DNA of 64,000 nt from Quercus robur. Its lineage: Eukaryota; Streptophyta; Magnoliopsida; Fagales; Fagaceae. Below, one piece after another: positions 22,538-35,097 of the stretch. The DNA lies in contig NC_065544.1 in NCBI RefSeq assembly GCF_932294415.1, positions 13,181,351 to 13,245,350 on the forward strand, in the 5' to 3' direction. Every line of letters starts with the position of its first letter. The stretch's first letter is position 1. The position numbers and the translations under genes are program-made. The notes under the pieces were generated by a model. It made no database searches. It saw only the letters and a program-made list of their open reading frames with translations, and was not told the origin of the DNA.

Positions 22538-24079
22538 GACTCTAATATCAGTTAGGGAGTTCTGAAGATTGAAAGCCAAAAAATAGCATGGGAAATGTCA
22601 AAGTATTCTGACATGTGAAGGCTTCTAAGTATTCAGACATGTGAAGACTTTGAAGAGTATAAACTTTCACCTGCTTAAATTTTGAATAGCCCATTTAAAG
22701 CCAAATCTTGTAATCAGTAGAGCTTTATGCTTCATGCTGATGTTTTTCAATTTTAGGGATGTTTATATCCCAGTTGTTTCTCAAGATGTAAGAGACCTAC
22801 AAGAATTGATAAATGCAGTATTTCACTTTGAAGTAGTATCCAAAGAGACAGAATAGCAGTAAAATAATTGGTTGTGGAACTATCAATGTGCATCTCTCTC
22901 TCTCTCTCTCTCTCTCTCAGACAAATAAAGAAATGGAATTGGTGTTCAGAGCAAGAAGAAAGAGCAAAGAAGAGCTAGAAATGGTGTTGAACTAGGGCAA
23001 GAAGGTTATATCCTCCACACACTTCGTGATCTTCAGGTTTTTTTTTTTTTAATCTATCCATCATAGTATGCAAGCTTCTATTCAACTAGATCTGCATATG
23101 TTATCCCATAACAAATGCATATGTTAAAAAAGATATCCTGTTACTTGATAGAGATTTTGAATCTCTGATAAGTTCTGTCATAGTGAGAGTACAGATGCCA
23201 AATTTGATGTGAATAAAAAAATCCTATAGTTTAATTCTTGTCCAATTACCATCATCTGCTTTCTTTGATCTCGCCTACATGATCATTTCTACCATCCAAG
23301 TTGAACAACACTTATCACTTCTCTATTTTCGTAACAATGAGAAACTCGATGACTGTTCACTATACCGTATTCTTGAGGAACTTTTTGTTTTAAATGTATG
23401 TTCTATTTGAAGGACATGGAAGTGATGTTCAAGCAGCTCTAGCAGAGTGGACAGGACATAGAACCCTAAAAGGACTGATTGAAGAATACAATTTTCAGTT
23501 TCTTGTTATCTGTTATTGCAGTGGTTGTAGAAAACTGGTAGGGAGGTCAGCTTGTTTCCCTTCTCGCCAAAGCTGGTGTGATTGCCAATTACTCTGCCCA
23601 TCTGTGTGAATAATGTAGATTCCAAATGTTTTTGTAAACAAGGTGAAAACAAGAAATACAAACATTACAAATGTTCCTAGATCAAGTTTCATAGGCCACA
23701 CTACAAGTTTTGTAATAACACTACATTGGTTGTTTGACACTGAAATGTTTTGTGGTAATGGAATGAAATACTATTTTAGAGTTTAAACAACTCTACTGAG
23801 GTTTTCCGCTAATTAAACTTTTTCGGGTCAAGCTCATGTCCTGTTTGAATGTCATCAGTGTAGCTTATTGGAGTGCTGGTCAGAATGACCCTATTTTTTT
23901 TTTTGTTTATATATGCTTTCTGTTGAACTAAGAAAAATTGCAAAGACAACCTCTCATTTTATAATTTTTATTCTCTTTTTGTAGTTGGATTGCAACCGGA
24001 GTTTAAGTCTTGTAACTCTTATTTTTCTTTAGATTGTACCTTATACACAAAGCCATGGAAATTTCTGATTTGTTTGAAA
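22538..24079 (+). other. PAT1 3' flank and gene-free stretch
   Basis: The first few hundred bases should hold the PAT1 3' UTR. A CT microsatellite lies at 22893-22918. The frame at 23394-23560 (GHGSDVQAALAEWTGHRTL) looks protein-like for about 40 residues but I cannot assign it. No other gene is supported. Confidence 0.5.
22893..22918. repeat. (CT)n microsatellite
   Basis: Thirteen uninterrupted CT units, probably within or just after the PAT1 3' UTR. Confidence 0.95.
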
Positions 24080-25560
24080 CGCTTGCAGGCTTGCAGCGGA
24101 GGGGCTGCAGCCTGATGAGACATTGCTTAGAGCATACAATGCATTGGTTAGATCTTGGTATATGTTTGATGAGGCCATTGATGTTTTGTTCCAAATGAAG
24201 AAGTGCTGGCCCATATCTTCACCTATAATTTTCTCATGAATCAATTATTTAAGCATGCCAAAATGGAGCCCTAATGATTACACCTATGCCATTGTGATTG
24301 AAGCATTCTGCAGGACTGATGATATGGAAGAAGCTGTTCATGTTTTTCAGGAGATGGAGGAAGCTGGGGTTACCCTTAGAGCTTTCGCTTGGACAGAATA
24401 TATTGAAGGGCTTTGCACCCATCAGAGGTCAGGTTTGGGATAAAAAGTGCTACAAGCATGGAAAGGGGCATCTGCCTCTATTGATGCATATGCTTATGCT
24501 GCTGTCATTTGTGGGTTCCGTGACAAGATATGGTGCATTGATCCATAGGCACTGCAAGAATTGAAATTTTCTATAAGCTTAATGATATGATGTAAAAGGG
24601 TATATAAAGTTAGTAATTATGTGATTGTTGGCTTGATTCTTCAATGATTGTGTAACATGGGCATGCCTTTGGAAGCATTGTGTCTATTTGAAGAATTGAA
24701 GGGATCCAGAATTTTTCCTGATGAGCTTCTATACAATATTGTGGTGGATGTTTTGTGCAAACAGGGGAAAGTGGAAGAAGCCAATACATGAAAGGTAAGC
24801 ATATGGGTTTAGATATTAAGCAGTAGATGACCTTGATTTAAGGATACTATTTCCTTGGAAAAGTTTCTATTGCCTTGAATCTATTTGAGCAAATGAAGGA
24901 AAAGGGGTTCAAGCCTGACCTTGCTGTTTATGATGCACATACTGGCGGGGTTTTCTAGAAATGGCTTCACATCTGAGGAACGTGACCCTTTGGATTATAT
25001 GGAGGCACAGGGTTTGAAACCAAACTCTGTTACACACAACATGATTATTGAAGGTTTTTGTAAAGGTGAAGGTGGAGGAAGCTGAGGAACTGCTAAGAAG
25101 TTTGGAATATGAGACTGGATAACCATTCTGCAAAGATTAATGGGTACTGTGTAGCCAACCATACAAGTGAGGCCTTTAAACTTTTTGTTAGGCTGTCAAA
25201 GCTAGGGGTTTTAATTAAAAAAATGTTCATGTGCTGAACTACTGAGTAACCTTTGCTTGGAAAGTGTCTACGATAGACCTTCAAGGTGCATTGGTGCTTG
25301 AGACAATGTTGGCATTGAATGTAAAACCAATAAAAATAATGTTCAGAAAGTCTTAGCTGCTCTGTGTGAGGCTGGAAATATGAAAAAGGTCCAGTGGCTT
25401 TTTGATGATGGAGTTGAAAGCGGGTTAATTCCTCATGTTATTTCCTACATAATGATGATATATGGTTATTACAGATGAATTTCTTACGAGAATCCCATGA
25501 TCTCTTTCATCATGTGAAGGAGAGGGGCATGAAACCTGATCTCTCTCGTGGTTGTATGGT
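24080..25560 (+). pseudogene. Pentatricopeptide-repeat (PPR) protein pseudogene
   Basis: Successive short frames read clear P-class PPR units: LLRAYNALVRSWYMFDEAID, PNDYTYAIVIEAFCR, MEEAVHVFQEMEEAGVT, YNIVVDVLCKQGKVEEA, EGLKPNSVTHNMIIEGFCK-like and HVKERGMKPDLS. The order and wording resemble long mitochondrial PPR proteins of the Arabidopsis At2g26790 type, from memory. PPR proteins bind organellar RNA through 35-residue helical repeats. Here the frame changes repeatedly and stops interrupt it over about 1.5 kb. The N-terminal half is absent and no start is seen. There are no introns, as usual for the family. The gene is dead and probably derived from a copy elsewhere in the genome. Confidence 0.85.
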
Positions 25561-27810
25561 ATAAATTTTGTTTTGATTTTCAACAATGTATATTTCCCTA
25601 TGTGGAGTTGGATACTAGTACTTTGATCTTGTTCTCCCTAAAATTGTTGCCACCAAAGGTAGAGCTACAATTGAAAGTGCTTAAGCCACTCTTTGGTATG
25701 TATTTTATCTTACAATCTCTTAGCTTCTTGCATAACATTATTCATTTTTTATTGGTTAATGTGACCAGTGGTTTCGAACCCATAATCTCACCCTCCACAA
25801 ATTCTTGTGGGATGAGGAAGTGATATTTGAGCCAAAGCTCATTATATTGACATGATTATCATCTTCTACAAAATGTGGCTTGTTGCCGTTTCCATTAATC
25901 CTGGTTTTCCTTTTGAACAAGGTATTGCTAGTTAGAGTTGTTACAAAGAAAGAGAGTGATTGCTTGTCTCTAAATTTTGCTACCCTTTAATGGCTTTTAT
26001 TTTCCTTGCCTGATTTGTTCCATAATTTGGCCATTGTAGGCACAATGTAGCAATAAAGTGTGCAACTATGGCTCCAGGTACCGTATGCATTGTAAAGTTA
26101 CACAATTAACCAAAGAAATAATTGTCATACTAACTGGCTTATTGTTAGCATATAAAAATGGTTTGGTTTTGACAGATGAAGCTCATGTCAAGGAGTTGAA
26201 CTTGAAACAAATGTGGAGTCGTTCAAATGGGTTTTTAACCTTTTGTTCAATGAACTTCCCTTATGGTCTATTGTTATTTTCTTCAGATTCTATTTGATAA
26301 AAGGAACACTGTGCTTTCCATTTACAACAGGTACTGTATTCAGAGAACCAATTATTTAGCTTGTTCCAGGTTTGTAATGTTTTCTTGAAAGCCAGTTTCT
26401 TTTTCATGATAAAGCCAAGGGCCCAGAATCCAGATTGACTTGGTTTTCTTTTCAGTACAGGGCAACACATACAGATTCAACCAACCCGCTGCCTCCGCAC
26501 TTCCAAGTTCAAAACTTGGAACACAACACTATTTTGATGTTCAAAAACTCCGATCTTGGTGAATTCGCTGATTTGATATTCTGTGAGCCAGGGCATTTCT
26601 TTAAGAAAGCACTAATAAATCAACAAAAATAAACTCTGCTTGACCATTTCACATCAAATCATCACCATGACTGACATTGCTTCCTAAGCCTGCATTTCAT
26701 ACACAGTGGCCGATTGGGTTGAGCTTAGCTGTTTGTGAGTGCTTGTAGGGCAATCGGACATGGATCAATTATGCTTGCAACTTAATTCAAGAATATATCC
26801 TCAAAAAACCTCTAAAAGTAACATAATTTAATCATGTTTGAGTGGATTTCAATTAGCTTAACTAATAAAATCTTTTATTGTTGAATAAAAAATTTGGGTT
26901 CAATCTCAGCCTACACCAAAAATTAATTGGTGTGAAAGCAAGAGTAAAAGGTGATCACCAAGCATGTTACACAAAATCAAACAAGTGAATGTAGAGACCA
27001 AATACTTTTTTGAAGAAAATATCATATGCGTCACAAATCACAATGAATCACAAGTATACGGATTTTATGACTGATTTCATATAGAATTTCCAACTTCCTT
27101 ATGTGTATATAAAGAAGGATTTCAACTGGCTCATGAGACTTTTTTTTTTTCTTTTTTGAGGGAAGGCTCATGAGACTTTAATTTCACAGACTGAACACCA
27201 GGTTTAGATTGGGATGTCATGAATGTCAAGGTCCGGCGTAAGTGTTCAAGCTCAGTCCATATGCACTAAAGCCCATATCTAATAGTGAGCAATGTCTAAT
27301 ATCTCATTGGAAATTTAGCTGTTGCTTATTTTGAATGTCGATTACCAAAGTAAAAGGAAAGTTAAGAAAACAACAAAAGAAGAGGAAATTTAAAAGGTCT
27401 AGAAAAAAAAAAAAGTATTGAAGCCCTTACAAGAGCTCCAACGATTGAAGAGACAAAATACTTCTCTCTCTTTCCATTACTCCCTAGGGTTCATTTCCCA
27501 AGCTTTTATAGAAAAAGATTATGCCAGAGATCAAAAAAGCTTAGGGGAGAGCAATTGGGAGAAGAAGCACTTCCATTCTCCCCATTTCTTTCTCATTCTA
27601 CCCATGCTGTGTGATTTGTGATACAGCAGCTAAAAATTTCTGAATTTTTACGGGAAGGCTCTATCTGTGATATCTCAAATTGTGTGGATTGAATTGTTTG
27701 AATGTGTTGTGCAAGGGGTGTGTGGAGTCCCATATCACATGTTTACTAGTAGATCTTGAGTTTATAAATGATTATCAGGATTTCTAATTATTACATTACT
27801 ATTCCTTTTA
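25561..27810. other. Gene-free stretch with a SINE relic
   Basis: No gene supported. The remnant at about 26840-26940 (plus strand) shares TTAGCTTAACTAATAAAATC, GGGTTCAATCTCAGCC and ACACCAAAAATTAATTGG with the SINE family at 47837, much diverged and without a clear TSD. Confidence 0.5.
26838..26945 (+). mobile_element. Diverged tRNA-derived SINE fragment
   Basis: A-box-like TTAGCTTAACTAATAA, B-box-like GGGTTCAATCTC and the block ACACCAAAAATTAATTGGTG are in the same order as in the better preserved copies at 14186, 42011 and 47837. The 3' end is lost. Confidence 0.65.
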
Positions 27811-27913
27811 GGGGCTGTTTGGTTGGAAGGGTGGAAAAGTGGGGGATGGAAAAAAAAAAAAAATTTTGAATGTCATAAGAAACAATAGAATAAGGAATAT
27901 AATGAGGACAAGG

Positions 27914-27970
<57 letters not shown>

Positions 27971-28614
27971 AACCTAGAGTTCACATTGCTATGCTATGAA
28001 GATACTAAGAAAGAGATAAGGATAAAGAGGCAAAAGGTTAATCAGGTCACAAGTAGTAGGAAAGTGAGAGGGGTAGGTGAGTGCAATAAAGATGAGGATA
28101 TTTGTGTAATTGATTACCTACATCATCTTTTCTCCTTAGATTTCCTCCCAAATTGGGAGGACAAAATTATGTGGGCCCGAAGGGATTATTTTCCACCCCA
28201 TTTTCTCTCTCTTGTTTTCTCTCCTGAACCAAACAAGAGAAAATTCTATTTTCCACCATATTTTCCTCTCATTCTTTTCCATTCTCCCTGTTTATGTTTG
28301 GTTGGGATGAAAACAGAGAGGATGGAAAATAGAGAGAGGAAAATAGGGTAGAAAATGCTATTTTCTACTGTTTGGTTGAGGAAAGAAAATAGGAGAGAAA
28401 ATTTTCCCTCTTGGGCCCACTTTTTTTATCCTCCCAAATTGGGAGGAAAATAAGGAGGGAAAAGTGATGAGAAATGCATTTTACATAAATACTCGTATTT
28501 TATTACACTCACCTACCCCTCTCACTTTCCCACTATTATATAAGAAGAATATAATAGTCAATTTATATAAACTAAATTTTTCATCATCCCTTTTTTCTCT
28601 CCAACTAAATAAAA
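27811..28614. mobile_element. Fold-back (long inverted repeat) element
   Basis: Starts GGGCTGTTTGGTTGGAAGG and ends TCTCTCCAACTAAATA. The arms are inverted copies: AGTGAGAGGGGTAGGTGAGTG near 28063 is the reverse complement of CACTCACCTACCCCTCTCACT near 28507, and CCTCCCAAATTGGGAGG occurs in both arms (about 28144 and 28431). It carries a (GA)n tract at 27916-27966. No transposase. Superfamily not certain. Confidence 0.6.
27916..27966. repeat. (GA)n microsatellite
   Basis: About 25 uninterrupted GA units inside the fold-back element; it gives an artificial Arg-Glu repeat if translated. Confidence 0.95.
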
Positions 28615-28703
28615 AGAACTAGAGGTGCTTATGGGCATCCTTAGTAAGGCAAAAGTTCATGGAAAATGCATTGTTGAAGTGAAATTGAGTTTTGGCAAAA
28701 AGT

Positions 28704-29645
28704 TCTCTTGACCAATGTTTTTCACGTACTTTATATCAAGAAAAGCCAATTTGTTATTTAAGAATGATCTTGTCCAAGAATAGGATATTAGTAGGCAATG
28801 GATATGCTACTAATGACATGTTCAAACTAAGTGTTATTATTTAAGATGTTTTTGGTAGTGCTTATATTGTTGATTCTTTTACTTGTGGCATGCTAGATTG
28901 AGACATTTAAATTTCAAATTTATATCAAAGCATAATATAATTTTATATAAGCATGATTTGAGTTGAATTATATATTAATTAGAGATGGTGAATATTTCTA
29001 AATGGATATTCTTCTTGACCAATTTTTTTCACTCACTTTAAATCAAGAAAAGCCAATTTGTTATTTAAGAATAGTCTTGTCCAAGAATGGGATATTAGTA
29101 GGCAATGGATATGCTACTAATGACATGTTCAAATTGAGTGTTATTATTTAAGATGTTTTTGGTTGTGCTTATATTCTTGATTCTTTTACTTGTGGCATGC
29201 TAGATTGAGACATTTAAATTTCAAATTCTTGAAGTTTATATCAAAGCATGATATAATTTTATATAAGCATGATTTGAGTTGAATGATATATTAACTAGAG
29301 ATGGTGAATATTTCTAAATGAATATTCTTCTTGACCAATGTTTTTCATGTACTTTATATCAAGAAAAGCCAATTTGTTATTTAAGAATGGTCTTGTCCAA
29401 GAATGGGATATTAGTAGGCAATGGATATGCTGCTAATGACAAGTTCAAACTAAGTGTTATTATTTAAGATGTTTTTTGTTGTGCTTATATTGTTGATTCT
29501 TTTATTTGTGGCATGCTAGATTGAGACATTTAAATTTCAAATTCTTGAAGTTTATATCAAAGCATGATATAATTTTATATAAGCATGATTTGAGTTGAAT
29601 GGTATATTAACTAGAGATGGTGAATATTTCTAAATGGATATTCTT
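28704..29645. repeat. Three tandem copies (about 307-316 bp) within the copia remnant
   Basis: The block starting at the shared TTGACCAAT recurs at 28711, 29018 and 29334, with common segments GCCAATTTGTTATTTAAGAA and GTGGCATGCTAGATTGAGAC. The copies are over 90% alike by eye, so the amplification happened well after the element had begun to decay or by late unequal exchange. Confidence 0.88.
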
Positions 29646-30689
29646 CTTTGTGAGGAGCATGTCATAATACACCAAAGTGCAGTCCTTTATACACTTTAAT
29701 AAAATGTTTTGGTCAAAAAGAAAAGATAAAAGAACTCTAGTTGATATGGTGAATGTCATAATCTTGAGTGCAATCAACTAAATTCCTATTTGATCATTGG
29801 GAAGAAGCTTTGCTTAGCATATGCTATGTGCACAATAGAGTTTTATCTCAAATGTATTTCATATGTGTTGTGAAATGAGAAAGTGACCAAATACTTATCA
29901 TTTTAAAATGTGTGGGTTTTTAACCTTTTTTAACCTTTTGTAAAATGATAGACCAAAGAGGACTAATTAGTGAAAGAGCTATATAAAGTATATAGGTAGA
30001 TTTTGTGTAAATTCGTGGGTGTATAATTTATTAGACTTAATTTCTAATATAAGAGTGAAATCAAAAGAGATTGAATTTATTGAGTTTAAATTCAAAGATG
30101 ATTTCAAAGATACCCTGATATCTACTTAAACACAAGTAAATGACTCCAATGTTAAATATCACATTAAGCGATTTAAATGTGGTTCACCAAGTGAACAAAG
30201 GTGGAGTCAAAGTGTAAGAAATAAAAGGATTTTGATCCAAATTTTATTTCATGAGAAGCTCTTGTTTACCTTGTTGAAGGTAATTAAAGTGTAGTCCTAA
30301 ACAAATGCCTATAGTATTCTTTGAGGGAAGTGATCCTAAACTTTTGAGAAAGTTTTGTGCTTCTAAAAGATGTAGCTTTCTAATATAAAAGCTATTAATG
30401 TTGAGATAAACTCAATAATATTTAATAATAATTGGGTCTTAATGGATCTACCTCTAGTTTCAAAACCAATTGGTTGAGAGTGAGGTATTAGAACAAGATA
30501 TAAAATCTTTTGGCCTAAGGTTAGTTGTAAAAGGTTTGAAACAAAAGGGAAAAGATAGATTTTGATATCTATGCACTAATAAATATTTGTATTATTAGCT
30601 TGATATATTTTTTAAATCATTCATATAATTTTAAAGAAATTCACTATGTTTGATTATTACATTTTGATATATGTAATTACAATGTGTAT

Positions 30690-31583
30690 CAATGTTATAA
30701 ATACCGTTTCGGAACTCGTTTCAGTTTGTTCATTGGAATGAAATATTTCGGTACCGGTCAATTTCGGGTACCATTCCGAAAACTGTTTCGAAATTACTGC
30801 TAAAATATATATATTTATATATTATTATTACTATTATATAAAATAATGAATTTAATATAGCTTTCTATTAAAAAACGGGGATTATTATTTTAAAAAAACA
30901 TTTATTTATGATTTTTTTTAAAATAAAACTCACATTTTAGGTAATTGTACACAAGTGAGCTTCCAAGATGCTTCCTATTGACTACTTTTTCAGTTTTTCC
31001 CATTTTTCAACTTCCTAAATAAAAAAATATTAACAATTTTTTAGAATATTAATAAGATTAAAAAGTATATAAATAATGAAAGATAAAAAATAAAAGTTGA
31101 AATTTATTTTTATAAAAATGCTAGATGACAACGTGAGTGGAGGAGGGCAGGGGGCTAACAAGTCAACATAAAAAGCTGAAGGCTCACAAAACTAAAACTA
31201 ATATTACAAAAAACAAAACTAAGCACAATAAAAAGTTGAACCGGGCAGAAAATAGCCACAACAAGAATTAGAAAGAAAGTTGCAGAGGATGAAACACACA
31301 GAAAAATTGAAGAAGAAGAAAAAGAAGACTGTTGTGATGAGATGCATTTCTTCAGGTGACCGGTGCTGTGACAAGATGGGTTGATCGGGTTTGATTTCAA
31401 TACCGGCTAGAATTGGTATATCGGCTGAAACTCACCGAAATCGACCGGAATGACCAGAACGGCCCGAAATCAACCGGAATTTAACCCGAGGTGGAACAAG
31501 GGGGTGCTTTGTGCTGGTGAAGTGACTGGTACTAAATTTTCCGGCCGGAACGGAACGAAACGGAATCAATAAAAATGATGTGT
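30690..31583. mobile_element. Probable DNA-transposon insertion inside the copia remnant
   Basis: Relatively CG-rich ends, AATACCGTTTCGGAACTCG on the left and CGGAACGGAACGAAACGG on the right, are related in inverted orientation. They contrast sharply with the AT-rich copia remnant, whose RT similarity stops at about 30640 and resumes near 31970. A possible imperfect TSD (AATGTGTAT / GATGTGTGTAT) is present. No transposase frame was found. Confidence 0.5.
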
Positions 31584-33487
31584 GTATATATATTTGAATT
31601 TTGGAATGGTTGAAAACCTAAATGTAGGGGTTTAGAAACTCAAATTGTGGAATTATAATATCCAATAAGTGTGCGGGTTAACCCTCAAAAGAGTCATGGA
31701 CTCATAAGGATGCTAATGTGTATCAAAGATGTGCTTGTTAAAGATATTGAGAATTAACATCTAGGGATGTTAAATTCATTGTGATTAAATTCTGCCATGT
31801 GTGGTAGATGTCTCAATTTTAATCAAGCACATGTGGTGATCCTATTTTGAAAGTATCTCTTGTCAAATAGAGTACAAGTGAGTTCATTAATTGAACATTC
31901 AAGGATCAATAATGAAATATTGGATTGTGTCTCCACTCCACATATAACTTGAGTATGCATCACATAGATGTGAAGTGACTTTCTTAAATAGTGATCTTAG
32001 TAAGGAAGTTTGCTTAAAAACCTGTAGGTTTGTACTTTCTTAAATAGTGATCTTGATAAGAAAGTTTGCTTGAAAAACCTATGGGTTTGTACTTCCTTAA
32101 ATAATTAAATGAAAGTTTTTTATGAATGAAAATCAAGTAAAGAAATATAGTGAAGATGTACACTATAATAATCTCGTTTTGAGATTAGTGTTGTCTCATT
32201 CTATTGAGAATTGTGTTATCTCATTGTGTTGAGATTAGTGTTGAGAACTTGCTTATTAGATTTCAGTATCGTTAAAGAAACAAAGACACTCTAATTCCAA
32301 TAATAAATAAAGAGATTACTGGAAGGGCAGATGCATAGCTCGAGTTTGCTAGTGAATTAAGTATATGTTGTGTATCATGTTTGGAGGAAAACTAGACATT
32401 GCCTTCACAATATATAGACTTTCAAAATTTCTAAAACTTAAGGTTGATCACTAGAAAGTAATTAATTGTGATGAATATCTATTATATAGAATATTCAAAG
32501 TTAATTCTATTATTGATGTGAGTGATAATATCTATGTCTAGTTAGATAATTACTACATGTGGAGGTGCTATGTGTAAGTATTAAAGAAATAAGGTGTATT
32601 TCTTACTCTACTATAGAATTAAATTGAAAGCATTGATTATAATGGTAATGGGCAAGGAAGGAACTTGGCTAAGGTTTTGATAAAGCGTCATGGCCACGAC
32701 CAGAGTAAGCTATTCCTTGTACTGTAGTTGTGAAACTACAATGCATATGGTATACATGAGTTGTATACAAAGTGAACTTAGACTTAAAATTTTAAGACAA
32801 GAATATGTAAGACAAGTCAAGTGTGGTTGGACTAGTCCATTGTTTACATAAATTCATAATAGATCCTTTACCAAAGTGTGTCTTGAGACTTGATAAGGAT
32901 AACATCCATTGGAATGAGACTAAAATCCCTCTTTTAAGAGAATCACCAATAGTGGGAATCCAACCTTAAATTGATTTAAATCCAAGAGGTTTAAAGGGTA
33001 ACAACAAGTTATTGATACATGGTTCGTAAGAGCACTAAATTTGTGTCTCATTTAGGATGGATTAGTGCAGACTGTTATGATGAAAATAAATTATGAGTTT
33101 TAAACTCTTAATGAAGTTCATAAATTATAAATGTCTGTGTAACAGGGACATAAGAAGGAACTTCTCCTTTGTGAACATAGGAGTGGTGCCACTTCTAGCA
33201 AGAGTAAAAGGGTTTTCTCTAGTACATGTTCACTAAACCGGGAAGAGCACAAGGCCATAATAGTGCTAACAACATGGATTTCTAAATGTGTTGTAGATAT
33301 TCTCATGTGTGTGTTGTTTCCAATGTCGACACATAAGAGTTTTGGTTTAAGCACTAAGCCACCATAAACTCTATTGAAGTCTTGAGGCAATTATACTAAA
33401 GGGAGGTTTAGGTTGAAAGACACCTTCTTTTGTGCATGATAGAATGTCAACCAAATAAAATATGAATATTACAACCTAGTGGGGGAT

Positions 33488-33521
33488 TGTTGTATATATA
33501 AAGCATATACAAGATAGTTTG

Positions 33522-33558
<37 letters not shown>

Positions 33559-33944
33559 GTACCTTTTGATAAAAATGTGTCTATTGAAATAATATAACCT
33601 TTCAAATTGGATATATATCAAAAGTGTTTTTTGACCAAAAGGTACCTATTAAATGAAAAGGTACATATTGAAGAGTTATAATCATTTAGGTATAAATATT
33701 GGCTTATATTCACTTGATAACTACTTTTTCTCTCTCGAAAGTTAGTTTCTAAGAAACACAGGAAATCTTGTGGGTATTCTCCAAAATTGCAATTTGTAAA
33801 ATCTAATAAACTTGCGTATAGGAACAAATATTGTCTAAGGATAACATTCAATTTTGCCTCCAAGTCAATCACTAATTTCTATTAACTTGATGTGTTCATT
33901 TTGTTCTTTCATTATTACTCCTTGATTTGGTGAAATCCCCAACA
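33488..33944 (+). repeat. 3' LTR of the copia remnant
   Basis: Begins TGTTGTATATATAAAG directly after the purine-rich tract and ends ATCCCCAACA, giving the TGTTG..CAACA ends expected for an LTR. It contains a TA microsatellite at about 33525-33552. Length 457 bp. No matching 5' LTR is in the window. Confidence 0.7.
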
Positions 33945-35050
33945 TCCACTCCATCATCTAATTACTTCATGCATTTTGAGCAGTTTGTCATCAACCTATA
34001 TGTAATATATGGCTGAATTGTGGTAGTTATGAACACCATCTTATGGACAATATGGTTGCATATTCTCTTAGATTGAAGGGGCTTGTAAAAATTATGATGG
34101 GGATATGCAGAGTGATTGTTTAGCCTAGTGTTTGTATCTACGTGAGAAGAGAATGCAAAGGTTCTTTCTCTGGGAGTGTCATAGCCAAGTATGACAATTA
34201 TTTGTTTAGTTTATGTTAAACAACTGTTGTCATTGGTATAGGATTTGGATCTCTTGGCCTGATTACATCAGTGTTGGTATATTTCGTTGTTCTTATTTTT
34301 GTTTTCCCTGAAATTTTTGTAATGCTTTTCTTTTTAGTCCAGAATTTTCACATCTAATACATGAGAAGAGCCAGCCCAAAATAGCTTCAATCTTTGCTTG
34401 GTGAACATAAGGTCTTGCACATAGGTATCAGATTGATTTCTTCTTTTATCAAGATGAATTCTTCTGTACAATTTTTATTCTTGAAATTTAAAGCTTTTAG
34501 GAATGGGTTAAAAAAATCTACTTCAATTCAATTCTATTACTAAACGTTTCTAAAAAATTAAAAGAGATTTAATTATTTTAATAGTCTGTCATAATTTATT
34601 TTGTTTTGATAATTGGATCTTATACATTTTGTTTGTGTTATGGGGTTCAACTAGGTGTTATACATCATGATCATACGATTTTTTTTTTTTTTTCTTTTCT
34701 TGTGGAGCACTATAAGCACACTTAAATTATTAATCTAATTTGCTTTTAGTGAAACTTTAATTCCAAAGTTTTAAAATATATATATAAATTTATATATATA
34801 TATATATATATATGTATTCAGTACTCTATTTGAAACTCAATTGCCCAAAGTTTCAAAGCATTTATTAATTTTGAGTTATTTTAGTAATCTATTCTAATTT
34901 TTTATTTTAACAAAAACTCAATTTTAATTATCATCGCATAACTTAAAGTAAATCTTGCTCTTTTATTTTAACTATAAATTTATTGTAATTTTAGTTATAT
35001 TATTAAAACATTTTCTTGTATATGATTTTTTTTTATTAGCCCGTTTGTTG

Positions 35051-35097
<47 letters not shown>

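Larger units (their letters stand above)
28620..33944 (+). mobile_element. Ty1/copia retrotransposon remnant, 5' end missing, old
   Basis: Parts in order: gag-pre-integrase-like sequence, readable as LWHARLRHLN, in three tandem copies (28704-29645); reverse-transcriptase region (about 30370-30640 and 31960-32130); RNase H-region traces (about 32320-32540); a purine-rich tract GTGGGGGAT; and a 3' LTR (33488-33944). No 5' LTR, primer site or complete gag is seen. All coding parts are heavily broken, with many breaks, so this is an old fossil. It is further interrupted by an unrelated insertion at about 30690-31583. Confidence 0.75.

Noticed and set aside
27839-28351. 170-codon plus-strand frame
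   Set aside because: It is created by a GA microsatellite and the arms of a fold-back element; the Arg-Glu repeat is a translation artefact.
28704-29645. CRISPR-like array
   Set aside because: The three repeats are 300-bp tandem copies of retrotransposon sequence without spacers, in a plant genome.
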